Shown: positions 19,248 to 27,325 of the stretch, piece by piece | How the letters are laid out: every line of letters starts with the position of its first letter | Numbering within the stretch: position 1 is the stretch's first letter | Assembly: GCF_900215145.1 (NCBI RefSeq) | Contig: NZ_OBDO01000006.1 | Span: 186,001-250,000, forward strand | DNA: 64,000 nucleotides | From: Geodermatophilus sabuli | GTDB lineage: Bacteria > Actinomycetota > Actinomycetes > Mycobacteriales > Geodermatophilaceae | Direction: 5' to 3' | Notes under the pieces: model-generated | Told to the model about the DNA's origin: nothing | The model's database searches: none | Seen by the model: the letters and a program-made list of their open reading frames with translations, nothing else | Position numbers and translations under genes: made by a program

Positions 19248-20783
19248 ATGACCGAACAGAGCGTCCTGAGCCCCTCCACCGGCAAGACGTCGGCTCCGAC
19301 TCAGCTGATGCTGATCGGCGGTAAGTGGGTCGAAGCCGTCGAAGGCGACTGGCGGGAGATCGTCAGCCCCGGTCACCGGGGCAAGGTCCTGGCCCGCGTT
19401 CCCCGCGGCACCGGCGCCGACGTCGACCTGGCGGTCTCCGCGGCGCGGGCAGCGTTCCCCGCCTGGCGCGACCAGCACTTCACGGCCCGTCAGCGCGTAC
19501 TGCTCAAGATCGCTGACGCCATCGAGGCTCGCGCCGAAGAACTTGCACAGGTGACCGCCGTGGACACCGGGAACGCGCTGCGCACCCAGGCACGACCGGA
19601 GGTGGCGACGCTGGTCGACCTGTTCCGTTACTTCGGCGGTGTCGCGGGGGAGGTGAAGGGCACGACGCTGCCAGCCGGGGCAGCGCAGCTGCAGTACACG
19701 CGGCAGGAGCCGCTCGGGGTCGTCGGCGCGATCCTCCCGTGGAACTCCCCGCTGATGATCGCCGGCTTCAAGGTCCCGGCCGCCTTGGCCGCGGGGAACA
19801 CCATCGTGCTCAAGGCCGCCGAAGACGCTCCGCTGTCCATCCTCCTGATGGCCGAAGTCTGCGAGGAGTTCCTGCCTCCCGGCGTGCTCAACGTGGTGAC
19901 CGGTACCGGGCGCGAGGCAGGAGCGGCACTGGTGGACCACCCCGGCGTCGACAAGGTGTCCTTCACCGGCTCGACCGAGGTGGGGCGCGGCATCGCCGGA
20001 CGGGCAGGGGAGCGGCTTGCCCACGTCTCCCTGGAGCTGGGCGGCAAGAACCCGTCGATCGTCTTCCCCGGCGCGGTGACCGACGAACTGATCGACGGCC
20101 TGGTGCTGTCCTCCCGGGTCACCCGGCAGGGTCAGAGCTGCACCGCCGGCTCCCGGCTGTACCTGCACCGGGACGTCCATGACGAGGTCCTCGCCCGGCT
20201 GGCCGATCGGCTGGGAGCGCTCAAGGTCGGTGACCCGCTGGACGAGTCGAACGACATCGGCGCGATCATCAACCAGAGCCAGTACGACTCCATCCGGGAC
20301 TACCTGGAGGACGGGCTGGCGAACATGCGCGTCGAGTTGGGCGGGTTGCCGCCGACCACCGGTCCGCTGGCCGAGGGGCTCTTCCACGTCCCGACGCTGT
20401 TCTCCGGCGGCGACAACAGCTTCCGCCTCGCCCGCGAGGAGATCTTCGGCCCGGTGGTCGTGGCCATCCCGTGGACGGACGTGGACGACGTCGTCCGCAT
20501 GGCCAACGACTCCGCCTACGGGCTCGCGGCCTACGTCTGGAGCCAGGACATCGACCAGGCGATCAGCACCGCACACCGCCTCGAGGCCGGCTGGGTGCAG
20601 GTCAACCAGGGCGGGGGACAGGTCGTGGGTCAGTCCTACGGCGGCTACAAGCAGAGCGGCATCGGCCGGGAGGTGTCCCTCGAGGGCATGATCGCCGGTT
20701 TCACGCAGACGAAGCAGATCAACGTGTGCCTCGGCCAACGGGCGACAACGACTCCGCCTGCCACGACCAAGACCGGCGCGTGA
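19248..20783 (+). CDS. NAD(P)-dependent aldehyde dehydrogenase
   Basis: 511 residues, a full-length class I/II-like aldehyde dehydrogenase. Visible motifs are GAILPWNSPLMIAGFKVPAAL, KVSFTGSTEVGRGIAG, the catalytic glutamate in LELGGKNPSIVF, and the catalytic cysteine in RQGQSCTAGSRLYL (about Cys298). The C-terminus YGGYKQSGIGREVSLEG is also typical. The start has GAAGGAG 6 bases upstream. It belongs to the operon of the MHS transporter and precedes the broken MDR gene by 2 bases. The specific aldehyde is not known. Confidence 0.9.
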   Translation: MTEQSVLSPSTGKTSAPTQLMLIGGKWVEAVEGDWREIVSPGHRGKVLARVPRGTGADVDLAVSAARAAFPAWRDQHFTARQRVLLKIADAIEARAEELAQVTAVDTGNALRTQARPEVATLVDLFRYFGGVAGEVKGTTLPAGAAQLQYTRQEPLGVVGAILPWNSPLMIAGFKVPAALAAGNTIVLKAAEDAPLSILLMAEVCEEFLPPGVLNVVTGTGREAGAALVDHPGVDKVSFTGSTEVGRGIAGRAGERLAHVSLELGGKNPSIVFPGAVTDELIDGLVLSSRVTRQGQSCTAGSRLYLHRDVHDEVLARLADRLGALKVGDPLDESNDIGAIINQSQYDSIRDYLEDGLANMRVELGGLPPTTGPLAEGLFHVPTLFSGGDNSFRLAREEIFGPVVVAIPWTDVDDVVRMANDSAYGLAAYVWSQDIDQAISTAHRLEAGWVQVNQGGGQVVGQSYGGYKQSGIGREVSLEGMIAGFTQTKQINVCLGQRATTTPPATTKTGA

Positions 20784-20785
20784 CC

Positions 20786-21426
20786 ATGGAGGCCGTCATC
20801 GTGACCCAGTTCGGCGGCCCACAGGTCTTCACGGCGAGCGAGCAGCCGCGCCCGACCCCGGGCCCCAACCAGGTCCTGGTCGACGTGTCCGTGGCCGGGA
20901 TCAACTACATGGACGTCTACCAGCGCACCGGTGCCACGCTGGTGCGACCGCCCTACGTCGCCGGGGTGGACGGCGTGGGGTCGTGGCCGAGGTCGGCGCC
21001 GACGTCACCGACCTGACCGTCGGGCAGCGCGTGGGTCGGCTGTCCGGTGGTCAGGGCAGCTTCGCCGATGCCGCGGTCGTCGACGCCGGCAAGGCCGTGC
21101 GCGTCCCTGACGGGCTGGACGACGTGACCGCCGCCGGGGCGCTCATGCAGGGCGTCACCGCCCACTACCTGGCCACGGATGCCCATCCGGTCCAGCCGGG
21201 TGACACCGTGCTGGTGCACGCCGCGGCGGGAGGCGTCGGTCAGCTGCTCACCCAGGTCGTGAAGATCCGCGGCGGCCGTGTCATCGGCACGGTGTCGAAC
21301 GAGGCCAAGGCCGAGGCCGCGCGGGCAGCCGGCGCCGAGCACGTCCTGGCCTACGACGACTTCGCCGAGGAGCGCGCGAACTCCCCGACGGTGCCGGGGT
21401 CGCCGCTGTCTTCGACGGCGTCGGTG
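20786..21426 (+). pseudogene. MDR quinone oxidoreductase, frameshifted and cut off at its 3' end
   Basis: The frame opens MEAVIVTQFGGPQVFTASEQ with the stop of the aldehyde dehydrogenase just upstream. Near 20975 a one-base change moves the homology to another frame (AEVGADVTDLTVGQRVGRLS, then VLVHAAAGGVGQLLTQVVK). A further shift near 21385 gives GAGVAAVFDGVG. After this point, where about 100 residues are still expected, the sequence switches abruptly to minus-strand recombinase DNA. The gene is therefore both frameshifted and truncated, apparently by the rearrangement that brought in the recombinase fragment. Confidence 0.8.
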
Positions 21427-21815
21427 CGCGTCATGGGCGCGCTCGACGGCCGTGGAAGCGGCGTAGCGGGAGAGCATGTCGTCCGAGCGCCAGCCGGCCA
21501 GCATCATCAGGTCCCGCTCCTGTCCGCCGCCGGCGAGCCAGCGGTGGGCGAAGGTGTGCCGGAAGCGATGCGGGTGGACGTTGGCGGCGCCGGCCTGCGC
21601 GGCGCGGGTGTGCAGCACGTCGCGGGCGCCGTCGGGGGTCATCGCGCCGCGCTGACCGAGCAGCAGTAGCGGGGACCGGCGTAGGGGTGCAGCGCCCGCA
21701 CCCGCAGATAGCGGTCGACGGCCTGGGCGGTCTTCGCGCCGAACGGCACGACGCGGGGGCGGGTGTTCGCTGTGATCGCGTACGACGAGTGCCCGAGGTG
21801 CCCCAGGGCGCACAT
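21427..21815 (-). pseudogene. tyrosine recombinase/integrase remnant (possibly two fused pieces)
   Basis: The minus strand encodes the C-terminal catalytic part of a tyrosine recombinase: HPHRFRHTFAHRWLAGGGQ carries the HxxR motif, LMMLAGWRSDDMLSRYAAST the second His/Trp position and the nucleophilic Tyr. Upstream in another frame is RVVPFGAKTAQAVDRYLRVR, and directly before it LGHLGHSSYAITANTR, which resembles the end box of a recombinase (LGHSSxxxTxxTY). That order, end box first and then a middle segment, suggests two recombinase fragments joined together. The first catalytic arginine region is missing. Not functional. Confidence 0.7.
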
Positions 21816-21858
21816 AGGAGGCCGCGCGGCCCGACGACCGGACTCAGGGCGACCGTGC

Positions 21859-22062
21859 TCACATCCCGACGGCGGTGCCGCAGATCCCGCAGACCTCGAG
21901 CTGCCGGCGTCCCCATCGGGCGATCGGCACGAAGAACACCGTGAACTGCTTGAACTGCCGCACGTGCGTCCACTGTGTGGTGTTGCCGCAGCGCGGGCAG
22001 GTGTGGACCTTCCCGGGCCCCAGGTCGCGCTGCTTGGTGCCGAAGCCGAAGAGGAGGAACAC
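21859..22062 (-). CDS. zinc-ribbon domain protein
   Basis: A short protein of 67 residues, starting at GTG 22062, reading VFLLFGFGTKQRDLGPG and carrying two Cys-x2-Cys pairs: CPRC near residue 22 and CGIC near residue 60. These would bind one zinc ion. Between them, FKQFTVFFVPIARWG is typical of a small actinobacterial zinc-ribbon family often placed near membrane or housekeeping genes. Function unknown. The longer open frame upstream lacks protein character. The start is chosen because homologues begin at this FLLFGFGTK segment. Confidence 0.75.
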   Translation of the reverse strand: MFLLFGFGTKQRDLGPGKVHTCPRCGNTTQWTHVRQFKQFTVFFVPIARWGRRQLEVCGICGTAVGM

Positions 22063-22297
22063 GCCGCCAGCGTAGGGAGTGGACCCCACCGCCGTCCGGC
22101 GCGCGTGCCCATCCGGCCCCCCGCACCTCTCGCCCGCCCGGCTGACTCCGGGATTCGGCGTGCCGGTGCGACGCGGGCAGACGGGTATGGCGGCCTGGGA
22201 GACGACGCTCGTCCGAGGATCAGCCAATCTGCCCGGCCGCCCAGCCTGGTCCTGTCGAGCTCGGCCGCAGGGGAGGGGAATCGTGAGCGGCGCGTGG

Positions 22298-23530
22298 TCA
22301 CCACTCGGCGCGGACGGCGCGGGGAAGGGTGACCGCGACCGCGATGGCGGCCAGGGTGCCCGCTGCGCCGGCGACCAGGAACGTCGTGGGTGCTGACGTC
22401 GCGTCCAGCAGCAGGCCACCGCCGATGTACGAGATGCCGGCCGCGACCCCGATCGCGCCGTACAGGTTGCCGAACACCCGGCCCAGCATCCGGTCGGGGA
22501 CCAGTCGTTGCAGCAGTGTGTTGCTGGCGACGTCCATCGCGGCGATTCCGATTCCGCGCAGTAGCTGCACCGTGAACGCTGCGGCGACGGCCCAAGCCAG
22601 CCCGGTGAGCAGGTTGCCGACGCTGCTGACCGCGAACCCGGACACGAGCAACGCCACCATGGGCAGTCGGGTGCCGGCCCAGGTGAGCAGCGCGTAGCCG
22701 ATCAGCAGCCCGATGCCGACAGCAGCCAGGAGCAGACCAACAGCCGACTCGCCCGCTCCGAAGGTCTCGGTGGCCAGCACGAGCAGCGCGACATCATCGA
22801 TCCCGTTGGCGGCGACCACGGCGAAGAACCCAAGAGCGATGATGCGCACCGAGCGGACCGACCAGATGTAGCCGAGTCCTTCCCGGGCCTGGGCGAGCAG
22901 CCGCGGCGCTGGGCTCCCGTCAGGCTCGGACGTGGGCGGCAGCGCGGGCAGCCGGACCAGCAACAAGGCCGAGACCAGGAAGGACGCCGCATCGACCAGC
23001 AGTACTCCGCGGACGCCGAGCAGCGGCACCATCGCGGCGGCAAGCAACGGGCCGATGGCCTCCGCGGCATTCGCGCCGAAGCCCAGCGTCGAGTTGGCAG
23101 ACTCCAGGTCCCGACCACGCACCAGCGCCGGGATCGATGCGCGGGAGGCCGGCTGGAACACCTGCCCGGCCCATGCCCGGAGCCCGACGAGCACGAGCAA
23201 CAGCGGCAGCGGCGGCAGCGCCACCGCGATCGCCACGAGCAGCGCCGCCTGTACCAACTCGCACACGACCATCACGTGTCGGCGGTCGAAGCGGTCGCTG
23301 AACGCGCCGCTGATCGGGCTGAGCAGCGCCGGCCCGAAGTCGCCCACCAGCAGAAGCGCCGCCACCGCCAGCGCCTGCCCGGTCGTAGCCGCGACGTGCA
23401 GCATGAGCGCCACCAGGCTCAGCGAGTCGCCGACGAAGGAGACCACCCTGGCGGTGGTCAGGCGCCGGAACTCGGGGTTCGTCCGCAGCAACGCCAGTGC
23501 GCCCGACGCGGGCTGCTCACCCGTCGGCAC
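22298..23530 (-). CDS. MFS transporter, putative drug/metabolite exporter
   Basis: About 410 residues with 11-12 hydrophobic segments, of the MFS_3/enterobactin-exporter-like type. It starts with a short polar leader and PEFRRLTTARVVSFVGDSLSL, then SPISGAFSDRFDRRHVMVV, the motif-A loop. QLLRGIGIAAMDVASNTLLQR and the LGRVFGNLYGAIGVA segment are also characteristic. The substrate is unknown. The start is uncertain: GTG at 23530 and TTG at 23542 are both in frame and neither has a clear ribosome-binding site. It has no functionally related neighbours. Confidence 0.8.
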   Translation of the reverse strand: MPTGEQPASGALALLRTNPEFRRLTTARVVSFVGDSLSLVALMLHVAATTGQALAVAALLLVGDFGPALLSPISGAFSDRFDRRHVMVVCELVQAALLVAIAVALPPLPLLLVLVGLRAWAGQVFQPASRASIPALVRGRDLESANSTLGFGANAAEAIGPLLAAAMVPLLGVRGVLLVDAASFLVSALLLVRLPALPPTSEPDGSPAPRLLAQAREGLGYIWSVRSVRIIALGFFAVVAANGIDDVALLVLATETFGAGESAVGLLLAAVGIGLLIGYALLTWAGTRLPMVALLVSGFAVSSVGNLLTGLAWAVAAAFTVQLLRGIGIAAMDVASNTLLQRLVPDRMLGRVFGNLYGAIGVAAGISYIGGGLLLDATSAPTTFLVAGAAGTLAAIAVAVTLPRAVRAEW

Positions 23531-23714
23531 TGGTGTGACCAAGCGGGATCACGGTGTGCTCCCGATCCGTAGAAGGCTCACATGGCCAGCGGTCTCCCAA
23601 CCGCCGGAGATCGTCGTCCCACCGCCAGAGATCCTGCGGGCATGGGCGCTGGCGGTGGGACCGCCACGTGGGGAGTGCCCAGGGGGCGGTTGACCAAGTC
23701 CTCGAGAGGGAGTC

Positions 23715-23900
23715 ATGGCAGGTCGGACGACCCGCTGTCCGCGGGGGTTGCGGGAGCGGGCGGCGCGCATCGTGGCCAGTGTCGGCCGCACCATGCCACC
23801 GAGTGGGAGGCCATGCGCTCGGTGGGGCAGAAGCCGGGTGTCGGGTCGACGGAGACGGTGCGCCAGTCGGTGCGCCGCGCTGAGGTCGACGCCGGCGCCT
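23715..23900 (+). pseudogene. IS3-family OrfA (transposase helper) remnant
   Basis: Two frames together resemble IS3 OrfA, the HTH protein of these elements. LRERAARIVASVGRT is in the first frame, and after a one-base shift near 23800 TEWEAMRSVGQKPGVGSTET and VRQSVRRAEVDAGA follow in the second, ending at a stop where the native protein would continue. No OrfB or terminal repeats were found. Confidence 0.6.
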
Positions 23901-24412
23901 GAGGCCAGTCGCGCGAGTTCGGTGCCACCGCGACGGTCGACGTCCGGTCCGAGCCTGGCCGACCTGCCTCGCGCTCCGGGGGTGCTGCTCGAGTGCTCCG
24001 GCCACCCGGCCACCCGGCCACCCGGCCACCCGGCCACCCGGCCCCCGGCCGCGACCGGGCTGATCCCCGTCTTGGCGGCCACGTGCGCGGCCGGCCGCCC
24101 GGTCCCTGCGAGACCGGAGGTCTCGTGCTCAACGCTGAGCCGTGGTCACGACTCCTGCTGATGGATCGGGTGCTCGGCGACGGTGGAGGACGACCGTGCA
24201 GCTCTCCTCCGGTCCAACGGTGGTCGGCCACGTCGCCCCGACTGGGTCGCGGAGGGCCGACCTGTCCGGCGCTCCGCGGTGCAGGACAGGAACTGGAGCA
24301 GGGTGGTGCTGACCAGTTGCTCGATGGTGTCGGCTTGAGCGGCCGCAGCGGTGGCGTCGGTCAGCTCTTCCGGCCCGGTGACGAGGATCCCGGCGCCGGT
24401 GTCGCCTGGCGA
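23901..24412. other. gene-poor stretch with short repeats
   Basis: No supportable gene. Frames here are shadow-like. The stretch contains the 8-bp tandem repeat at 23999 and probably further debris of the IS3 element on its left. Confidence 0.45.
23999..24046. repeat. tandem repeat, unit CGGCCACC
   Basis: Five perfect head-to-tail copies of CGGCCACC are followed by one imperfect copy (CGGCCCCC). An 8-base period would shift a reading frame, which agrees with the region being non-coding. It is a likely site of replication slippage. Confidence 0.9.
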
Positions 24413-24432
24413 CCTGCGGTTGTCACCGCAGG
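24413..24432. terminator. hairpin spanning the stop codon of the last SDR gene
   Basis: CCTGCGGT and ACCGCAGG form an 8-bp stem with a TGTC loop. The stop codon of the last gene of the minus-strand inositol operon lies inside it, so it may act as the operon terminator. Confidence 0.45.
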
Positions 24433-25277
24433 ACGACGCCGGCGTCGACCCGCAGTTCCAGACCGGTGACGTACCGCGCCTCGTCCGAGACCAGCCAACG
24501 CAGCGCGGCCGAGGTGTCCCTGGTCTCCATCCAGCCGATGGGGATGACGTGCTGCGGGCGGGAGGCGATCTCGTACTCCTCGTCCGTCGGGTTCGGGTTG
24601 TCCGGGAGGAACAGCCGCTTGTTGGTCTCGGTCATGTAGATCGCCGTGTTGACGTTGGTCGGCGACAGGGCGTTGACCCGGATGAAGTGCGGCCCGAGCT
24701 CGGCGGCCATCGGCTTGAGCATGCCCACCAGCGCCGTCTTGGCCGCCACGTAGTGCGTGATGTTCTGGAATCCCTTGGTCGCACCCGCTGAGGCGATCAT
24801 GACGATCGCCCCGCCGCGCCCGCCCGCGATCATGGCGGGCGTGGCGGCGCGGACCGTGTGCCAGACACCGGTGAGGTCGGTGTCGACGGTGTCCTTCCAG
24901 TTCTGCAGGCTGATCTCCCAGAAGGGCCCGGCGCCCGCCAGGATGCCGGCGTTCGCGACCACGACGTCGACCCGGCCGAACTCGGCGAGCCCCTTGTCGA
25001 GCACGGCCTGCACCGCGGCGTAGTCCCGCACGTCGGCCTGCTCGGCCACCATCCGGCGTCCCGTGGCCTCGACCGCGGCGCGGGTCGCCTCGAGGTCGGC
25101 CGTGGTGGCCATTCCCGTGCTGGCCCCGGGGATGTCCTCGCAGATGTCGAAGCCGATGATGTCGGCTCCTTCCTCGGCGAGGTCGACGGCGAACTGCCGG
25201 CCCTGCCCGCGGGCGACACCGCTGATGAAGGCGACCCTGCCCGCAAAGCGGTTGCGGTCGAACGATGGTCCGGCCAT
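24423..25277 (-). CDS. SDR oxidoreductase, mycofactocin-coupled/carveol dehydrogenase type
   Basis: 284 residues, longer than a classical SDR because of an insertion after the second strand. The nucleotide motif reads FISGVARGQGRQFAVDLAEEGADIIGFDIC; the GxxRGQGR form with an aspartate-ending second strand is typical of NAD-using, mycofactocin-associated SDRs such as carveol dehydrogenase. The active site shows VVANAGILAG, then Tyr-x3-Lys in HYVAAKTAL. No mycofactocin genes are in the window. The ATG at 25277 is preceded by AGGAG. It is the last gene of the long inositol operon, so it may oxidise a polyol or a derived alcohol; this is inference from position. Confidence 0.82.
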   Translation of the reverse strand: MAGPSFDRNRFAGRVAFISGVARGQGRQFAVDLAEEGADIIGFDICEDIPGASTGMATTADLEATRAAVEATGRRMVAEQADVRDYAAVQAVLDKGLAEFGRVDVVVANAGILAGAGPFWEISLQNWKDTVDTDLTGVWHTVRAATPAMIAGGRGGAIVMIASAGATKGFQNITHYVAAKTALVGMLKPMAAELGPHFIRVNALSPTNVNTAIYMTETNKRLFLPDNPNPTDEEYEIASRPQHVIPIGWMETRDTSAALRWLVSDEARYVTGLELRVDAGVVLR

Positions 25278-25339
25278 GTCCTTGCTCCTGTTCCTCGTCT
25301 GTCGGTGGATGTGATCGTCCGGACGGGGCGTCGCGGCGG

Positions 25340-26116
25340 TCATCGGTGCGGGGGCTGGCCGCTGCCGGCCCGGAGTCCTCCGTCGACCGGCAGGACCACC
25401 CCCGTGACGAACCGCGCGTCCCGGCTCGTCAGGAAGGCGATGACGTCGGCGACCTCCGCCGGGTCCGCCGCCCGTCCCATGGGGATGCGCCGGAGGAACT
25501 CCGCGACGTCCTCGGCCGGGATGTCCGCGGTCGCGTCCGTCGAGGTCAGCGAGGGGGCGACGGCATTGACACGCACCCCTCGGGCAGCGAACTCGACCGC
25601 CAGCGACCGGGTGAGGTTGACCAGCGCGCCCTTCGCCGCGTTGTAGCCGGTCATGCCTGCGTCGCCGCCGAGGCCGGCGACCGACGCGACGTTGACCACG
25701 CTCCCGCCGCGCTCCAGGAGGAACGGCATCGCGGCCTGGGTGACGAGCACGACCGACTCCACGTCGGCGGCCATCACCTCCCGCCAGGCGGTCAGGGTCA
25801 CCCGGTCGAACGCCGAGGTGAGCGAGATCCCGGCGTTGTTCACCACGACGTCGATGCGTCCGAAGACGCGGTCGGTGGCCGACACCATGGCACTGACGGC
25901 GCCGGCGTCGGTGACGTCGCAGACCGTGACCAGCGTGTCCGGGGTACCGATGAGGTCGGCGGTCTCCTGGAGAGCCGGCCGGCGGCGACCGGCGAGGGTG
26001 ACCCGGAACCCGTCCACGGCCAGCCGCAGCGCGGTCGCCCGACCGATCCCTGAGCCCGCGCCGGTGACGACCGCGACGGGACACCCGTCGCGGTCCACCC
26101 GCCCCGGCGGCCGCAT
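25340..26116 (-). CDS. SDR family oxidoreductase
   Basis: 258 residues, a classical short-chain dehydrogenase. Motifs are VVTGAGSGIGRATALRLAVD (TGxxxGIG cofactor site), DVVVNNAGISL, the catalytic serine in NVASVAGLGG and Tyr-x3-Lys in YNAAKGAL, with the C-terminal VLPVDGGLRAG. The arginines after the second strand (LAGRRRPAL) suggest NADP(H). It starts 7 bases after the stop of the TIM-barrel gene and is followed by the second SDR, all on the same strand. Together with the TIM-barrel protein it forms a possible accessory polyol module at the end of the inositol operon. Confidence 0.85.
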   Translation of the reverse strand: MRPPGRVDRDGCPVAVVTGAGSGIGRATALRLAVDGFRVTLAGRRRPALQETADLIGTPDTLVTVCDVTDAGAVSAMVSATDRVFGRIDVVVNNAGISLTSAFDRVTLTAWREVMAADVESVVLVTQAAMPFLLERGGSVVNVASVAGLGGDAGMTGYNAAKGALVNLTRSLAVEFAARGVRVNAVAPSLTSTDATADIPAEDVAEFLRRIPMGRAADPAEVADVIAFLTSRDARFVTGVVLPVDGGLRAGSGQPPHR

Positions 26117-26123
26117 CGACGAC

Positions 26124-27122
26124 CTACGCCTTGTCCGCGGCGGCCCGGAGGTTCTCGGCAGCCAGGACGAGCCCGTCGAGCCGGCCGAAGGCGGAGTCCT
26201 CGTGCTCGATGTTGACCGCCATGTCCGGGTCGATCTCCGCGAGCGCGCGGAGGAACTCGGTCCACCAGTCGATGTCGTGCCCGATGCCCACCGCCACGAA
26301 CCGCCAGGCGGGGTCCTCGGGCCAGGCGTTGCACCAGAACCCGGTCCCGGTCGGCACCCTGTCCGGTGCGTCGGCGGGCACCCGACGGAAAGAGGTGTCC
26401 AGCACGCCGCGGACGTCGACGCCGGGTGTGATCGCCGCGTCCTTGGCCGCGGCGTGGAACACCAACGGGCCGAGCCGGCGGATGCAGGCGACGACGTCCA
26501 TCCCCTGCCACATCAGGTGTGACGGGTCCATCTCCGCGCCCAGGTTCGTGGCACCGGTGAGCTGGACGAGCCGCTCGAGCGTGACGGGGGAGAAGACCAG
26601 GTTGTGCGGGTGCATCTCGATGGCCACCCGGACGTCGTTGCTGCGGGCGAGGGCGTCGATCTCCGTCCAGAACTCGGCGGCCACGCCCCACTGGTAGTCC
26701 AGGACGTCCATGTAGACGCCGTCCCAGGGGTTGACCACCCAGGACGGGTACCTGGCGTCGGCGTCCGAGCCGGGCGTGCCCGACATGGTGACGACGTTCC
26801 GGATGCCCAGCAGTCCGGCGAGCTCGATGGTCCGGCGCAGGTCGTCGGCGTGCTTCGGGCCGACGCCGGGCAGCGGGTTGAGCGGGTTGCCGTTGCAGTT
26901 GAGCCCGGTCAGCTCCATCCCGCGTGCGGCGAAGACGTCGAGGTACTCCCGGCGGGCCCGTTCCGAGGACAGCAGCAGGTCGACGTGGCAGTGCGGCGAG
27001 GGGATGAAGCCGCCGGTGTTGACCTCGACCGAGGTCAGGCCGTTGGCCTGCAGCACGTCGAGCGCGTCGGTCAGCGGGCGGTCGTGCAGGCAGGCGGTGT
27101 AGGCGCCCAGTCTCAGAGCCAT
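26124..27122 (-). CDS. sugar phosphate isomerase/epimerase (xylose isomerase-like TIM barrel)
   Basis: 332 residues of the AP-endonuclease-2/xylose-isomerase-like TIM barrel family. Metal ligands expected for the family are visible: VAIEMHPHNLVF (Glu and His), NLGAEMDPSHLMWQGMD (Asp and His) and, near the end, VNIEHEDSAFG (Glu). It begins MALRLGAYTACLHDRPLTDAL. Such enzymes isomerise or epimerise keto-sugars and inososes. It follows iolA and precedes two SDR genes. A hairpin lies in the 200-base gap upstream, so expression may drop here. Inosose isomerase or an epimerase for another inositol stereoisomer is plausible but not shown. Confidence 0.82.
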   Translation of the reverse strand: MALRLGAYTACLHDRPLTDALDVLQANGLTSVEVNTGGFIPSPHCHVDLLLSSERARREYLDVFAARGMELTGLNCNGNPLNPLPGVGPKHADDLRRTIELAGLLGIRNVVTMSGTPGSDADARYPSWVVNPWDGVYMDVLDYQWGVAAEFWTEIDALARSNDVRVAIEMHPHNLVFSPVTLERLVQLTGATNLGAEMDPSHLMWQGMDVVACIRRLGPLVFHAAAKDAAITPGVDVRGVLDTSFRRVPADAPDRVPTGTGFWCNAWPEDPAWRFVAVGIGHDIDWWTEFLRALAEIDPDMAVNIEHEDSAFGRLDGLVLAAENLRAAADKA

Positions 27123-27243
27123 GGCGTGGGGTGACCTCTCCGGTGTGCTGCGCGGCGGGTGGGAACTCGGGGCCGGCGTCGGCGGAGACGGGTCTCGCCG
27201 ACGCCGGCCGGTCCGGGCGGCCCCGCTGCAGGGGCCCGCCGCC

Positions 27244-27300
27244 GGCCCCGTCCCGGGTCCCGCCCCGAGCGTGCGAGGGGTGGGGAGGACGGGGTCCTCC
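27244..27300 (-). repeat. GC-rich intergenic hairpin, copy 2 of 2
   Basis: Read on the minus strand, GGACCCCGTCC with TCCCCACCCC pairs with GGGGCGGGA and GGGACGGGGCC across a loop containing CGCACGCTC. It lies 26 bases after the iolA stop. A nearly identical element occurs at 34725-34780 in the same operon. A partial extra copy of the left arm (AAGGACCCCG) sits next to it. It could be a processing, attenuation or dispersed repeat element. Confidence 0.7.
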
Positions 27301-27325
27301 ACGGAGGGAGCAGCGGGGTCCTTCG

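Noticed and set aside
23999-24046. Possible CRISPR-like repeat
   Set aside because: Units of 8 bases are directly adjacent without spacers, so it is a simple tandem repeat.
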